DNA from: Daucus carota subsp. sativus
Lineage: Eukaryota > Streptophyta > Magnoliopsida > Apiales > Apiaceae
Direction: 5' to 3'
Length of the DNA: 64,000 bases
NCBI RefSeq assembly: GCF_001625215.2
Contig: NC_030387.2
Location: forward strand, 310,001-374,000
The notes under the pieces were generated by a model. The model ran no database searches. It was not told the DNA's origin and was given only the letters and a program-made list of their open reading frames with translations. Below, one piece after another: positions 9,335-20,790 of this stretch (position 1 is its first letter; the number at the start of each line of letters is the position of its first letter). Position numbers and translations under genes: made by a program.

Positions 9335-9590
9335 TGTAGAATATAAAACTGATTTATATTAATTCTTGTTCCTCTAAAAAAGATTACATCCATATTTATA
9401 ACAAACGTACTTGACTCCTAACAGTACTCTGCAATTCTAATAAATCTCCTAAAACAAGATAGACTCCATACCTCCTACAAACTCTCTAGAGAACTCCAAC
9501 AATCATCCAACTACTACAATCTAAAATTAATCCTCAAAATAAATAACTAAACAAATAATAATAATAAATAAATTTAAGATTATTCCAACA
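9335..9590 (-). repeat. 5' LTR of the gag-only element, copy 1 (256 bp)
   Basis: The ends are TGTTGGAATAATC... and ...TTATATTCTACA on the minus strand. It matches the two parts of the other LTR (6358-6386 and 8005-8231), apart from the nested Helitron and scattered substitutions. Confidence 0.85.
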
Positions 9591-9595
9591 TATTA

Positions 9596-10393
9596 TACGT
9601 AACATATGGGTAGCCTTGGAGATGCTCTGGGAGGGACTAGTCTGGCAAGATTCCGAAAAAATGCTAACGCATTACCTACAAAACCAACAGAAGCATTCCG
9701 TACGTTGCTAGAGATGGGTGGAAAACCTCCAAGAAGCTGTCCCCACGAAACAACCACGGAATTGGTAATAGAAGTTAGCAACATAATCTCACGGCAAATG
9801 TAAAAATAAGTACAACATGAACAATTGCATTGTCCAAGTTGTAACATCTAAAATACTACTAACATAAAGACACTAAAATGAAGACACCATATGCTAGAGC
9901 CAGAAGCGCTGGTGGACAGTATGGAAATGCTGGAGTCACTTGGAACATCAATTCCACTTCCACACACATGTAGTTGAAAATTTGAGTTTGAAGAATTGTC
10001 ATTAATAGTGTAAAAGATTCAACGATTAGCTCTTTCTTTCTGATTCTTGAGAATGGCCATCAACCCTCCTAAGCCAGTTGATATATGTGTAAACACTTGG
10101 CCTTTGAACCTGGGAGATTTCGGAGAAACTGACTTATTACACAAACAGGTAGCGAAAGAACTGCATTTTAACATCTAAGTGAAGTTAAAACAAACGGATC
10201 TTAACGATCCACCTTTTTCATGGCACTTGAGTTCTACATTTTTTTTACTCCGTAATTCTCTAAGAAATTGTCTAAGCAAAGATTCTGCTATTAATCCAAA
10301 CAAACGATGCACTATTTTCAAATTTTTCGCGACAGATATGAGTTGAACCCTGACTGTATCTTCAATAGTTACAAGTAAAGAGTGCCATATTTA
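9596..10393. other. Unassigned spacer, no gene recognised
   Basis: A 65-codon plus frame at 9606-9803 (MGSLGDALGGTSLARF...) is more GC-rich than its surroundings and could be a captured exon fragment, but I recognise no family. The rest is non-coding. The segment recurs at 21134-21932. Confidence 0.4.
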
Positions 10394-10650
10394 GGGGCCG
10401 TTCGGGTAAGCTTAAAAAAGTGCTTCTTGCTTCAAGTAAAAAATTGAAGTAGAAGTGAGAAGTAAATTAAGACTTATAAGTGATTAAACTGTTTGAGAAA
10501 GAAATGAAAAGTCTTGAAAAAAAGCTAGCATTCTCATCTTCTTATAAGTACTTCTGACTTTTTACGCAAATGGGTCAAGAAAAGTAGAAGCCAGCTTCTT
10601 ATCGAAAAAAGCCAGAAGTACTCGTTGGCAAACAAGCACTTAGTACCGGT
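10394..10650. mobile_element. hAT-like MITE, copy 1
   Basis: It begins GGGGCCGTTCGGGTAAGCTT and ends near GGCAAACAAGCACTT, with internal AAGTGCTT and AGCACTT-type arms in inverted orientation. This is the common plant GGGGCCGTTTGG type. The exact ends and target duplication are not settled. A related element lies at 62969-63220. Confidence 0.5.
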
Positions 10651-10870
10651 AACACTAAACTAGGAAAATTAAAGAGTAATGCTCAAGAATTACCCAATAT
10701 TTCATGTTGAAAACAGATGGCCATATATGCTGGTTCATCGTGACTTGCTTGTGTGGTTGGAACCATCAGAACAACTCAATTTCTTAATGATCTCAACTCA
10801 TCAAGGTTGGAAAGACTATTGTCGAGGCAGAATAGAGGTGATTGTCAAATTGTTGCCTGATGAACTAAAG

Positions 10871-11402
10871 TTTTTCAAATTCCAAAATAATACATTTTGA
10901 CAAAGGAAAAATTTAGCTTACACAGGTGTTAAATTAGTGACACATCATATGTAAAATCCTCCATCCATCACTGACGGTGACATTTTGGTGCCACGTGTAT
11001 GGGATCGATACACGTCACCTGGCTATTGAAAATGACTTCATATTAAACCGATAATAATAAATAATAGGATAATAATATTCCTAATTTTAGAGCAAATTCA
11101 TGAACATGCCAGAAAAATCAAATTCAAACAAATCAAATCGAAAAGATAAAATAATAATAGATATCATCAACAAATTAAAGGGAAAGATAAAGAACTTAGC
11201 TAATGAGTTGCTTTAATAATCTAAAAGGCCAAATCCCTTAGCCTTTACCATTTTTAAATGGCTATTTTTCAATAAACTATCTCACCCTTCATGCCTTAGT
11301 ATTATGTGATGAATCTCCGTGCACAAAAAAGAATGTCATCACTACTATACTCACCACCATTATCTGACATCAAACGCTTAACTTTCAAACCATTCTAAAT
11401 TT
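10871..11402 (-). pseudogene. Copia integrase relic, copy 1
   Basis: The minus strand near 11390-11300 reads GLKVKRLMSDNGGEYSSDDI, the copia integrase core around its second catalytic Asp. The frame then breaks and AT-rich sequence follows. The same 530 bp is found at 26189-26711, where it continues into more copia protein. Here it is cut off at 11402 and joined to a CACTA transposase fragment. Confidence 0.7.
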
Positions 11403-11769
11403 CAGACGCAAATTGTGGATAATTAGCGTCCATGGACTCCCAGCTTTGGGCATCAGCTGGATGCCTTAACCGGCCATCTTTCTTTCGTGCTAAAGCATGC
11501 CATACCATTGACTTAGAGAAATCACTGCATAAGAACATTCTTTGCAGCCTCGGTTTTAAGGGAAAATATCTCAACACTTTTGCTGGGACTTTATATTCTT
11601 TTGAGCTATCCCTATTCTCAGCTGAAGTGTTCTTATTATCCACTACCTTCCAGCGTGAAGTTCCACAAGTTTTACAAGACTCCAATTTCTCATTTTCAGC
11701 CCAGAATAACATACAATCTTTTGGACAAGCATGGATCTTTTGGTAATCGTGGCCTAAGTCTTTAATCAT
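11395..11769 (-). pseudogene. CACTA transposase (TNP2-like) fragment, copy 1
   Basis: A 124-codon open fragment. DYQKIHACPKDCMLFW, CKTCGTSRWK, KVLRYFPLKPRLQRMF and KKDGRLRHPADAQSW are hallmarks of the plant En/Spm TNP2 transposase (transposase_21 family). It is missing its N-terminus and the rest of the catalytic domain, so it cannot act. It directly abuts the copia integrase relic. Confidence 0.85.
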
Positions 11770-12851
11770 ATTTTTTGCATGATTTAACTACCGATTAGGC
11801 AATCGTAGTTGGTTGGTTGAGGAAATCGGTCATTATTGTTTAAGAAGCCAATGGACTCCATTGACACTGATCACACAATTATGACCGAATTGTTATGATG
11901 GCGGTTGATGGAGGAAAAATATACTAAGATTATTAATTAGATTATATATTTTTTTAGAAATACATTAATCATCTTTTATGTTGGATAAAATTTCACCGAT
12001 ACTTAAAACTCTTTCCTATAGTATCGTTGTTTTGTAGACGGACACAATAAATACTTTTAAATGTTAGTATTTTGTTGATAAACACAGAAAATAGTTCATA
12101 AGCATCCGTTAATTTAATAAATGACGCTATCGACAGAATAGTTGATGCGTCAGTTAAGATTAAGACAAAAACTCAAATTTTTTAAAGCGACAGTGTTAAT
12201 TAGAACCGACGTAAAAGAAGCGTTGCAGAAATGCATTTGTATGCAAGTGTTAGACAACAAAATTTCAAGTAAGACAATTATATTAATTTCAACTACTTCA
12301 CTTCTATGAATTTTCTTTTTAAGATTTCTACGGATCTCTAGGAAGTGAAATATGGTAAAAATTTTCTAAATATGGAGATAAGAAATAATTGCTAAAATTA
12401 TAGAATTTATCACAGGTTCGTGCATAATTTTCACTATTTTGCTATTGAATAGATAAAATCTTTGATCGGACACGCTTGCACAAATTTAGGTAGTGTCTAC
12501 GTGGAATAAATCGAAAAAAAACCGTAACGGACCAAGAAAAATATATAGAAATCAGGTTCAATCGGGAAAAAAATATATTTATGACTTAGTAAATAATAAA
12601 TGATTAAATAAATTTTTTTAAAGAGAATAGTGATTCAACTTTCGTCATCCCTCATTACATATTTAACATAAATATAATATACTTGTACCTATAAAAAAAC
12701 ATGTAAGAAAATATGACTACTGTGGACAATAAATTACTCTTATCGTATTATATAATTAGCGCAATCTTTGTACAATTTTCAAACACATATTTTTAGATTA
12801 AATTGCATAAGCATGCTATATATGATCGAGATTTTATTTGATTTTTAACTT
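11770..12851. other. AT-rich spacer upstream of gene C, no gene
   Basis: The left part has scattered ACCGA, CGACAG and GACGCTATCGACAG-like words that may be CACTA subterminal sequence. The right part merges into the gene C promoter. I see no coding pattern and no transposon ends. It recurs at 23309-24390. Confidence 0.4.
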
Positions 12852-12857
12852 GGTCAA
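12852..12857 (-). promoter_or_regulatory. W-box core upstream of gene C (TTGACC)
   Basis: The minus strand reads TTGACC, about 240 bp before the ATG. It is repeated upstream of gene E at 24391-24396. The consensus fits a WRKY site; function is inferred. Confidence 0.4.
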
Positions 12858-12977
12858 TTGTCTCTAGAATTTGATATAAAATTTAACGTGCAGGGCAACA
12901 ACTTGCATGTATCAGTTATACATGTTTAAAAATTCTGAAGAACGTGCATTAACATCCCAATATTCAGGTACTGGCAC

Positions 12978-12985
12978 TACAAATA
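12978..12985 (+). promoter_or_regulatory. TATA-like element of gene C (TACAAATA)
   Basis: TACAAATA lies 112 bp before the ATG at the position of TATAAATA in gene B. The T-to-C change weakens the consensus. Confidence 0.5.
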
Positions 12986-13096
12986 GCAACCTTGAGGTCT
13001 CTAATATCATCATCTACATCTCACAACACTAACCAGCTTGATCTGTTCTTCACAACTTTCTTTTTCTTTGCTCATATATCATTCTCATAAAAAATC

Positions 13097-13665
13097 ATGG
13101 GTCTCCAGAAGCACGAACAAGAAATTACCTCCTCTCTGTCAGCAGAAAAAATATTCAATGGATTGATCGTTGATGTTGATAACATTTTCCCCAAGGCCGC
13201 TCCGGGAGCTTACAAAAATGTCGAAATCAAAGGTGATGGTGGAGTTGGAACCATCAAACACATCACTCTTCCTGATGGTTAGTTTCTTCTCAACTACTTA
13301 ATTGGTTATCAGTAGGTTCATATAAAATGTATATTAAAAAATCTCATTAAATTTGTTTTATGTACTTGTATGAATATTCAGGAAGCCCAATCACAACAAT
13401 GACCCTTAGAACTGATGCCCTTGACAAGGAGGCATGCACAGTCCAATACAGCATCATCGATGGGGACGTTCTGTTGGGACTCATTGACAAAATTGAAACT
13501 CATCTTGTCGTTGTGCCAAATGCCGATGGAGGCAGCACCACCAAGACGACGACCATATTCCACACCAAAGGTGATGCTGTGGTCCCAGAAGAGAACATTA
13601 AGTATTCCGAGGAGCAGAACATATCCGTATTCAAGGCTATTGAGGCTTATCTCATTGCAAATTAA
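13097..13665 (+). CDS. PR10: PR-10/Bet v 1-family protein, chimeric gene C
   Basis: Exons are 13097-13277 and 13382-13665, giving 154 residues with P-loop GDGGVGTIK at 46-54. The promoter, leader and exon 1 match gene E (Asn29, with only two or three base differences). The intron and exon 2 match gene A (Ile64, Cys79, Gln82, Ile98, Ile141, Ser142), and so does the downstream DNA. The switch falls between about 13235 and 13290. C is therefore a fusion made at the junction of the 11.54-kb duplication, most simply by unequal crossing over between A and E. The reading frame and splice sites are intact, so it should give a full PR-10 protein. The role is as for gene B; the ligand is unknown. Confidence 0.95.
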
Positions 13666-15101
13666 TCACGTCTATGTGTGTGAGTGTGTGATTTCTATAA
13701 CTCTCTGGTGTATGTTAATTGTGTGACAACTACTTTTATGTTGCTGGACAAGTGAGATCCAGTACTTCTGTTTGTTTGCTGAATCCAATAAAATGAGACT
13801 CGAATAAAATGTGAGTCAGCTATGACATGTGCATCTGTATAATAAGCATAGATCTCATTATTGTTTTAAAGCATGCATAAAAAGATATAATAAGCGAACA
13901 AATTAATATCACATTGGTTAAAATTATACATGTATGGATAATATGTCACTGTAAGCAATTTAAGAAAAATTCTCATATACTGCTGATGGGTTAGCTTCAG
14001 GGTTTATGTTAGATAATGTTAGCCTCTCTTGTAGTACTATTCTCAATTTCGATCTCTTTTATAAGAACTTAGGTGCTCAGTCATAAACTTAATTAGGTGC
14101 TCAGTTATATATAAAGTGTGCACACAATTGCTCTCAAACTCATGTTGAGGAACATATCTCAAATCTCTCTCGCCTCACAGCATCAAAATCTGATAAAGGT
14201 TGAGACATCAGATAATAATGATTACGGGAAAGCTGACTAAATCGTCAAAAGACTCGGTACTATTAACATTTTTGGCGGAAAACAACCAATTTGGTGAGAA
14301 GTACTTACCTCAAGATAATTTCTTTAGCCTTACTGAGTACAATGTTTCAAACAAAAATCTTAGTGTCCCAATTTTTTAAAGTTTAGTGTAATAATTTGCG
14401 ATATTCATTTTTTTATATGGACATCTGGTAGCTAGTAATGACCATCTTCTCTGTAGACTACATCTATTTTAATTATAAGATGATTTTTCAGATCTTCCAA
14501 AAAAATTATGAAGAAAGCTGTATAAAGTCATATCCAGAGGTCTTCACCTGAATCTCAGAAATTACCAATCCAGGTTTAAAGTAGAAGGCTGAAAGTTTTT
14601 TTGATTTAAACTATTCAGTTTGTTGAGTTTGAAAGTTTTTTTTCAATTTCAACCTTTCAGTTTCATAATCTCATGCCTCTTGTTCTATGTCAACACAAAA
14701 ACAAATAATGTTTAGAGCTAGCTGAGAGTTAACTCATTGACTGATGAAAATTTGGGCTTCCTCCATAAATGATCCGCGTCCAGCAATCTTCTTTCGAAGA
14801 AGAAACCGGGTTTCTTAATTAGGATGTCGCAGTATCATATTACTGCTCAACATCAGTAACACTTGGGACATATCTGGCCTGCATGTCTACTAGATCTTCT
14901 TGAACACACAGTAGTCCAATTTGGATAACTCGAAACACTTCCATCTGGTCACTGGAGCTTAAGATCAGCTCGTTGATTATGAGCGTGTTTAATTTAACTA
15001 GCTAATAGCTGGGGCTTAAAGCTGTTTCTGATCGAAACACTTCCATCTGGTCAAGCTTGGTGTGATTTGGATGCATGTTTAAATGCCTTTGTAAATTGTC
15101 T

Positions 15102-15796
15102 TGTCCGTCATAAGTTACTTATTTAAATCTTTAATTAATTAAAAATAATCAAAAAAGTGATAGATCTGAGAACGATGTCGTTTTAACAATGAAACTTACG
15201 ATGATTTTTCGGTATTTCATTGTAAATTCACCAACCATATTTAATATCACCAGTCACATTTAAATTATCAGTTAAGAAATAATATATTTAAACTAACTTA
15301 TGTCGAATACAGGGATTGCATGTGCGAAATTTTTTTGGATCGGTTTTAAATGCCCTAAAATGGTAGGAACACAACATATACAGGTTAATGTCATATATAA
15401 CTTTAAACTTTCGACGGACACATATGTCATAAGTTTTGGTTTCTCCCGGTACTTCTCATGGAAGTTTATAATAATTCCGTCGTATGATTATAACTACCGA
15501 CCGAAATTTCCGTCGCAAGATAAAAATTGCTCAAAACTAAAATATGAAACCGGGGGCCCACAATATACATATTAGCGTCTTAAGTCTGTTGGTTTTATCC
15601 CGACACTTTTTTTTGTGTCGGTCGGTTTTATGCAGTCGGTTTTGTCCCTTTTTTTTAGTGTGACGACAAAAATTGTGACGTATTTTTAAACTTACTACTT
15701 TGACCAAAAATGATGGAATATTTTTGACGTAATTTGGGAACTTAAGACAGATTTAAGCTTTAACTTCCGTAGTAAACATGCCAGTTTGTTGTAGTG
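15102..15796. mobile_element. CACTA-type element remnant (D unit)
   Basis: Duplicate of 3564-4258, with the same truncated left side and the same TTGTTGTAGTG right end. Confidence 0.65.
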
Positions 15797-15868
15797 ATTC
15801 TTTAAAGCTTGAAGCTGGGATTCGGTGAAGTTAAGCCTATTTCAGTAAGACTACCACTTGCACATTTT

Positions 15869-15895
15869 CTCTTGTTCGTGCTTCTCGACACCCAT
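15869..15895 (-). pseudogene. Inverted relic of a PR-10 5' end upstream of gene D
   Basis: Duplicate of 4331-4357, encoding MGVEKHEQE on the minus strand, again about 870 bp from the live start codon. Confidence 0.75.
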
Positions 15896-16634
15896 GATTT
15901 TTCTGCAAAACAATAACTGAAGATACGAGAAAAGCAAAAGGAATCCGAGAAGGAACTGAATTAAGGTATGCTGTGGGATTGATACAATGATATTAGAGAA
16001 CTCGGAGCATCTGTTTAAAGTGCCACCACTCAAATGTAATGATGGATCTGGTCTAATCTCATAATATTATAACAATGTATGTGTTTTTAAGTTGATTCTT
16101 TCAGGATGATTTCAGTACTCGGACAGATAGACTAGCTAGATGTTATATATTGCAGTGAATTGAAGTTTTAATAATGTGTATTCTAGAAAGCATTGACTTA
16201 CAGGCTGGTTGGAAGAGCAAATACATGCAGAAAATATACTAATTAACAAAAATAAAAACATCATGCCCAAATTTCATTGATAAATTATGTTAGGAATAAA
16301 TCAGATGAAGTGTTAATAACTTTTACCTGCATCTGTGTAAAATAACCTTATATAGAAAAGCAAGAATATGCATCTGCGGATATTTATTAACATTATATGA
16401 AATATGTTGATGCTGTCATATTTTCCTTGTAAGAATTAAAATGACAAACACGAGTTTTCATATATATAACTTTGAACTCAAGCTAGTCAATTCTTTCTAG
16501 AATTTGATTTAAAGATTTAACGTGCAGCGCAGCAGGTTGCATGTATATTCTAATTATCTTGCAAGATCTTATATATTTATTTAGAAGTTCTAAACTAAAG
16601 CTGCATTAACATCCTGATATTCAGCTACGGGCAT

Positions 16635-16642
16635 TATAAATA
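16635..16642 (+). promoter_or_regulatory. TATA box of gene D (TATAAATA)
   Basis: This is the consensus box, as in gene B, 123 bp before the ATG. The D promoter keeps an AAC (near 16519) that B has lost, in the word TTTAACGTGCAG, which is common to the other family promoters. Confidence 0.65.
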
Positions 16643-16764
16643 GCTGCCTTGAGGCCTATAATAATATCATCATCTACATCTCTCACAGCAAAAACCTTGA
16701 GTTCTTCACAACTTTCTTTTCCTTTGCTCATATATATATTCAGCTATCATTCTCCTAAAAAATC

Positions 16765-17338
16765 ATGGGTCTCCAGAAGCACGAACAAGAAATTACCTCC
16801 ACTCTGTCAGCAGAGAAAATATTCAATGGCTTGATCGTTGATGTTGATGCCATTTTCCCCAAGGCCGCTCCCGGAGCCTACAAAAATGTCAACATCAAAG
16901 GTGATGGTGGAGTTGGAACCATCAAACACATCACTCTTCCTGATGGTTAGTTTCTTCTATATATATCAACTACTTAATTGGTTACCAGTAGGTTCAAATA
17001 AAATGTATGAAAAATCTCATTAAATTAGTTTTATGCACTTTTATGAATATTCAGGCAGCCCAGTTACAACAATGACCCTTAGAACTGATGCCCTGGACAA
17101 GGAGGCATGCACAGTCGAATACAGCATCATCGATGGAGACGTTCTGTTGGGACTCATTGACAAAGTTGAAACTCATCTTGTCGTTGTGCCAAATGCTGAC
17201 GGAGGGAGCACCACCAAGACTACCACCATATTCCACACCAAAGGTGATGCTGTCGTCCCAGAAGAGAACATTAAGTATTCCGAGGAGCAGAACACATTGG
17301 TATTCAAGGCTATTGAGGCCTATCTCATTGCAAATTAA
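16765..17338 (+). CDS. PR10: PR-10/Bet v 1-family protein, gene D (duplicate of B)
   Basis: Exons are 16765-16945 and 17055-17338. The 154-residue product is identical to that of gene B, with Thr13, Ala29, Asn43, Cys79, Thr141, Leu142 and P-loop at 46-54. It arose with the 11.54-kb tandem duplication. The coding sequence looks unchanged, so both copies may add to dose. The one promoter difference noticed is an AAC indel about 250 bp upstream, in a word shared by the other PR-10 promoters. It is expected to be a soluble cytosolic ligand-binding protein. Confidence 0.95.
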
Positions 17339-17927
17339 TCACGTCTATGTGTGTGAGTGTGAGTGTGTGATTTCTATAACTCTCTGGTGTATCTTAATTG
17401 TGTGACAAGTACTTTTATGTTGCTGGACGAGTGATTAAGATCCAGTACTTCTGTTTGTTTGCTGAATCGAATAAAAAAGAGACTCAATTATATATGACAT
17501 GGGCGTGTGTATAATTATAAGCATAAATTTTAAAGCATAAAAAAATATAATAAGCCAAGAAATTAATATCACAGTGGTTAAAATTATACATGTATGGATA
17601 AAATGACACTGTAAGCAATGTAAGAAAAATTCTCATACTCTGCTGATGGGTTCAGCTTCAGTGTTTATGTTATCTAACGTTAACCTCTCTTGTAGTACCC
17701 TCAATTTCAATCTATTTTATAAGAACTTAGGTACTCAGTTATATATAAAGTGTGCACACAATTGCTCTCAAACTCATGTTGAGAAAAAGATGATGTAGAA
17801 GAATTGGTATAAATAAGAGAAACTACCATTATTATAAGAACTAGGATTTTTTAGATAAATTTATTAGGTATAATACATAGACACGTAGATATATATTATG
17901 TAGAATATAAAACTGATTTATATTATA

Positions 17928-19544
17928 ACTAGTGAAAAAAGCCGCGCTTCGCGGCGGCATGATAAATTTTGATATGAATTAGAATTATAATAGGATAAAA
18001 ATTATTTTGAGTCATCTTCCCATTAAACATATGACAAATAAAAAATATTATAATTGATATAAAAATTTGTTTAAGTGATCATCCTGTCAAACACAATACT
18101 AATAATAAAATTAGTTCGAACCCCCCTCCCGTCAAAGACAATATTAATCCATAATTATTATTTTTATGATAAATTAAATATTATAATTTAGATCAAAATT
18201 AGTTTGAGCCGCTCTCTTGTCAAACACAATACTTATAAAAAAATATTACTCCCTCCATCCCATTTTAAGCGTCCTGTTTTGACTTATAACGATCAAATTG
18301 ACCAAATTTTGACCAAGCATAAAAAAAAATTAATTATTATTTTGAAAAACTAAAATTTACATTTTATAGTATATTGTATGTATTTTATAATGACATAATT
18401 TTTTTTACTTTTAAAAATTATATTATATGTGTAAATCTCAGTCAAAATTTGGTCAATTTGACCATTCAAAAGTTAAACAGGACACTTAAAATGGGATGGA
18501 AGAAGTACAATTTAGATATTAGTTTGAGTCGTTTTACTGTCAAACACAATACTAATAAAAATTATTCTAATTATGACAAAATTAGAGATTATTTTGAATT
18601 GTGTAACAAAAAAATATATTATAACATAGATAAAAAATTATTTTAGCGACTTTACCGTCAAACATAATACTAATAGAAAATTTATTATTATTTGGATAAA
18701 AATTAGTTTGGGCCGCCTCCCTCCCGTGGCCGTCAAACGATATACTAATCAAGAACCATTTACATTATCATAAAATCAATATATGATACCTATTTTTTAT
18801 ATATTATTTTATTTGTTAATTATTTTTATTTTTTGATTCCAATTTATTAGTTAAAAATTATTATTCTTTTATAAAAATTATTTTAGCAACTTTCCCGTCA
18901 AACATAATACTAATAAAAAATTTATTATTATTTAGATAAAAATTAGTTTGGGCCGCCTCCCGTGCCCGTCAAACACAATACTAATCAAGACCCATTTACA
19001 TTATCATAAAATTAATATATGATTCCTATTTTTATATATTATTTTATTTGTTAATTTTTTTATTTTTTGATGCCTATTTATTAGTTAAAAGTTATTATTC
19101 TTTTATGGTTCTAATTTTTGTTGCTATCAGTTTTTTTAATGATTATTATCTTTACAATCCTTTATTTTCTATTCGAAATTTAAGAAAATTATAAGAGTAA
19201 ATCGATAATATAAATTGTATTACCTTACAAATCTTAAATATAAATTGTATTTTATCTATGATTTTGTTAGTTTGAATAAATATAATCCTATTTCTATTAG
19301 GACTACTAAATAAAAAAAGAATTGTCTTATCTTTAGAATTCAATAAGAAATACTAAATAAGAAAAGAATTGTATCATCTTTAGAATTTGATAAGAAAAGA
19401 GTTGTATTACTTTTAGAATTCTTAAACCTGATTTTTTGAATTATAACTATATTTTCTCTCCGAAATTTAAGAAAAATCAGAAGACTGAATCGAACAATTC
19501 TAGAGACGCCCGCATCCTCCTTTATATATATATATTGATATTGA
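17928..19544 (-). mobile_element. Non-autonomous Helitron nested in the LTR, copy 2
   Basis: Duplicate of 6387-8004, with the same CTAGT end, GC hairpin and TC start. It is one base shorter in a T run near 19033. Confidence 0.75.
18249..18505. mobile_element. Stowaway-type MITE inside the Helitron, copy 2
   Basis: Duplicate of 6708-6964, with the same CTCCCTCC terminal repeats and TA flanks. Confidence 0.85.
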
Positions 19545-19932
19545 TTCTTGTTCCTCTAAAAAAAATTACATCCATATTTATAACAAACGTACTTGACTCC
19601 TAACAATACTCTGCTACTTCCAATAAATCTCCTAAAACAAGAAATACTCCATACCTCCTACAAACTCTCTAGAACTCCAACAATCATCCAACTACTACAA
19701 TCTAAAATTAATCCTCAAAATAAATAACTAAACAAATAATAATAATAAATAAATTTAAGATTATTCCAACAATCACCCCCATAATCTTAAATTTACATAA
19801 CAGAATTTATGAAGCATTTCTCTTCATTTTTTGTGATGCACTTCTCACCACCATCAATTTATTGATGCACTTCTCATCAACACCAAATTCACTGGAGCAC
19901 TTCTCTCCCGGTACACATAATCACCCATCACT

Positions 19933-20790
19933 CTAAAGTAGAGGTTCTGCCTCCATCAGTTGTGCCATGATTTCTTCATCACCTTGAAATCTACAATTCT
20001 TTGCCAAGTGTCCATATCTCTTGCATTTGAAGCATTGTGGCCTTCCTTTGTTCCAGCAGTCCTTTTCTTCGTGACCAATCTTATGACAGTGGTTGCATTG
20101 AACTTTGTTACTTGTGGCTTTTGCAAAGGAACTTTTCGCTAATAGGAGTCCTTCAGTTTTTCCTCCATTTTCTTCCTCCCTCATTAATCTCCTTTGATCT
20201 ACGGCACTAAGAGCATTGACTAATTCCACTAGGGTTATTTTGGATAGGTCTTTGGAATCTTCAAGTGAGGATATTTTAGACTCATATTTTTCAGGAACAC
20301 TCACCAGAATTTTATCAACAACCCTCTCGCTGACAAATGATTCACCAAACAACCTTATTTGATTAACAATGCTCATAAGCTTACTCACATATTCCTTAAT
20401 AGTTTCGTTCCCCTTCATCCGCTGCATCTCGAATTCTCGTTTGAGATTCAAAACTTGCATCAACTTTGTTTTAGCATTTCCTTCAAACTCTTCCTTTAAC
20501 GTGCTCCATGCCTCTTTTGGTGACTCACAAGTCATGATACTTGTAAAGATTCCATCCGACACCGCCGAATGAATACATGAGAGTGCCTTTGCTTCTCTTG
20601 CTGCTTCCTCGTCACGTTTTTTGATTTGAGCTGCGGTTGGATTTTGTGGAAGAATGGTTAATTCAACATCACTTTCAATCGTTTCCCACAGACTCATAGC
20701 TTTCAAATATGATTTCATTTTGATAGCCCATGAATTAAAATGATCTCCTTTGAATGTAGGTATCGAAAGGGAAAAATTATTTGACGCCAT
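19933..20790 (-). CDS. Copia-type gag of the gag-only element, copy 2
   Basis: A 285-residue frame identical in protein to 8393-9250, with the capsid-like domain and two intact CCHC knuckles. It has no pol downstream. It was duplicated with the host segment. Confidence 0.9.
   Translation of the reverse strand: MASNNFSLSIPTFKGDHFNSWAIKMKSYLKAMSLWETIESDVELTILPQNPTAAQIKKRDEEAAREAKALSCIHSAVSDGIFTSIMTCESPKEAWSTLKEEFEGNAKTKLMQVLNLKREFEMQRMKGNETIKEYVSKLMSIVNQIRLFGESFVSERVVDKILVSVPEKYESKISSLEDSKDLSKITLVELVNALSAVDQRRLMREEENGGKTEGLLLAKSSFAKATSNKVQCNHCHKIGHEEKDCWNKGRPQCFKCKRYGHLAKNCRFQGDEEIMAQLMEAEPLL

Larger units (their letters stand above)
6358..9590 (-). mobile_element. Gag-only LTR retrotransposon (copia-type gag), copy 1, with TSD
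   Basis: The element is complete, with both LTRs and a 5-bp target duplication TATTA at 6353-6357 and 9591-9595. On the minus strand the order is 5' LTR (9335-9590), primer binding site (9321-9332), a gag frame (8393-9250), a G-rich polypurine tract (about 8232-8245) and the 3' LTR. The 3' LTR is split by a Helitron at 6387-8004. The internal region is only about 1.1 kb and has no protease, integrase or reverse transcriptase, so it must rely on enzymes made elsewhere. This matches the class described as TR-GAG elements. Confidence 0.88.
1708..13277 (+). repeat. Tandem duplication, copy 1 (about 11.54 kb)
   Basis: Sequence from 1708 matches sequence from 13246 almost base for base, at an offset of 11,538-11,541 through to 13277/24816. 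The few differences seen include a 3-nt AAC absent at about 4987, a 1-nt T-run change at about 7492, G/T at about 8246, a 2-nt AG change near 9488 and a 1-nt change near 9888. The copy holds gene A exon 2, gene B, the gag-only LTR element, the copia/CACTA relics, and the promoter and exon 1 of gene C. Confidence 0.93.

Noticed and set aside
10679-10900. 73-codon plus frame beginning MLKNYPIFHVEN
   Set aside because: It runs into the copia relic, has no family match and looks like transposon debris.
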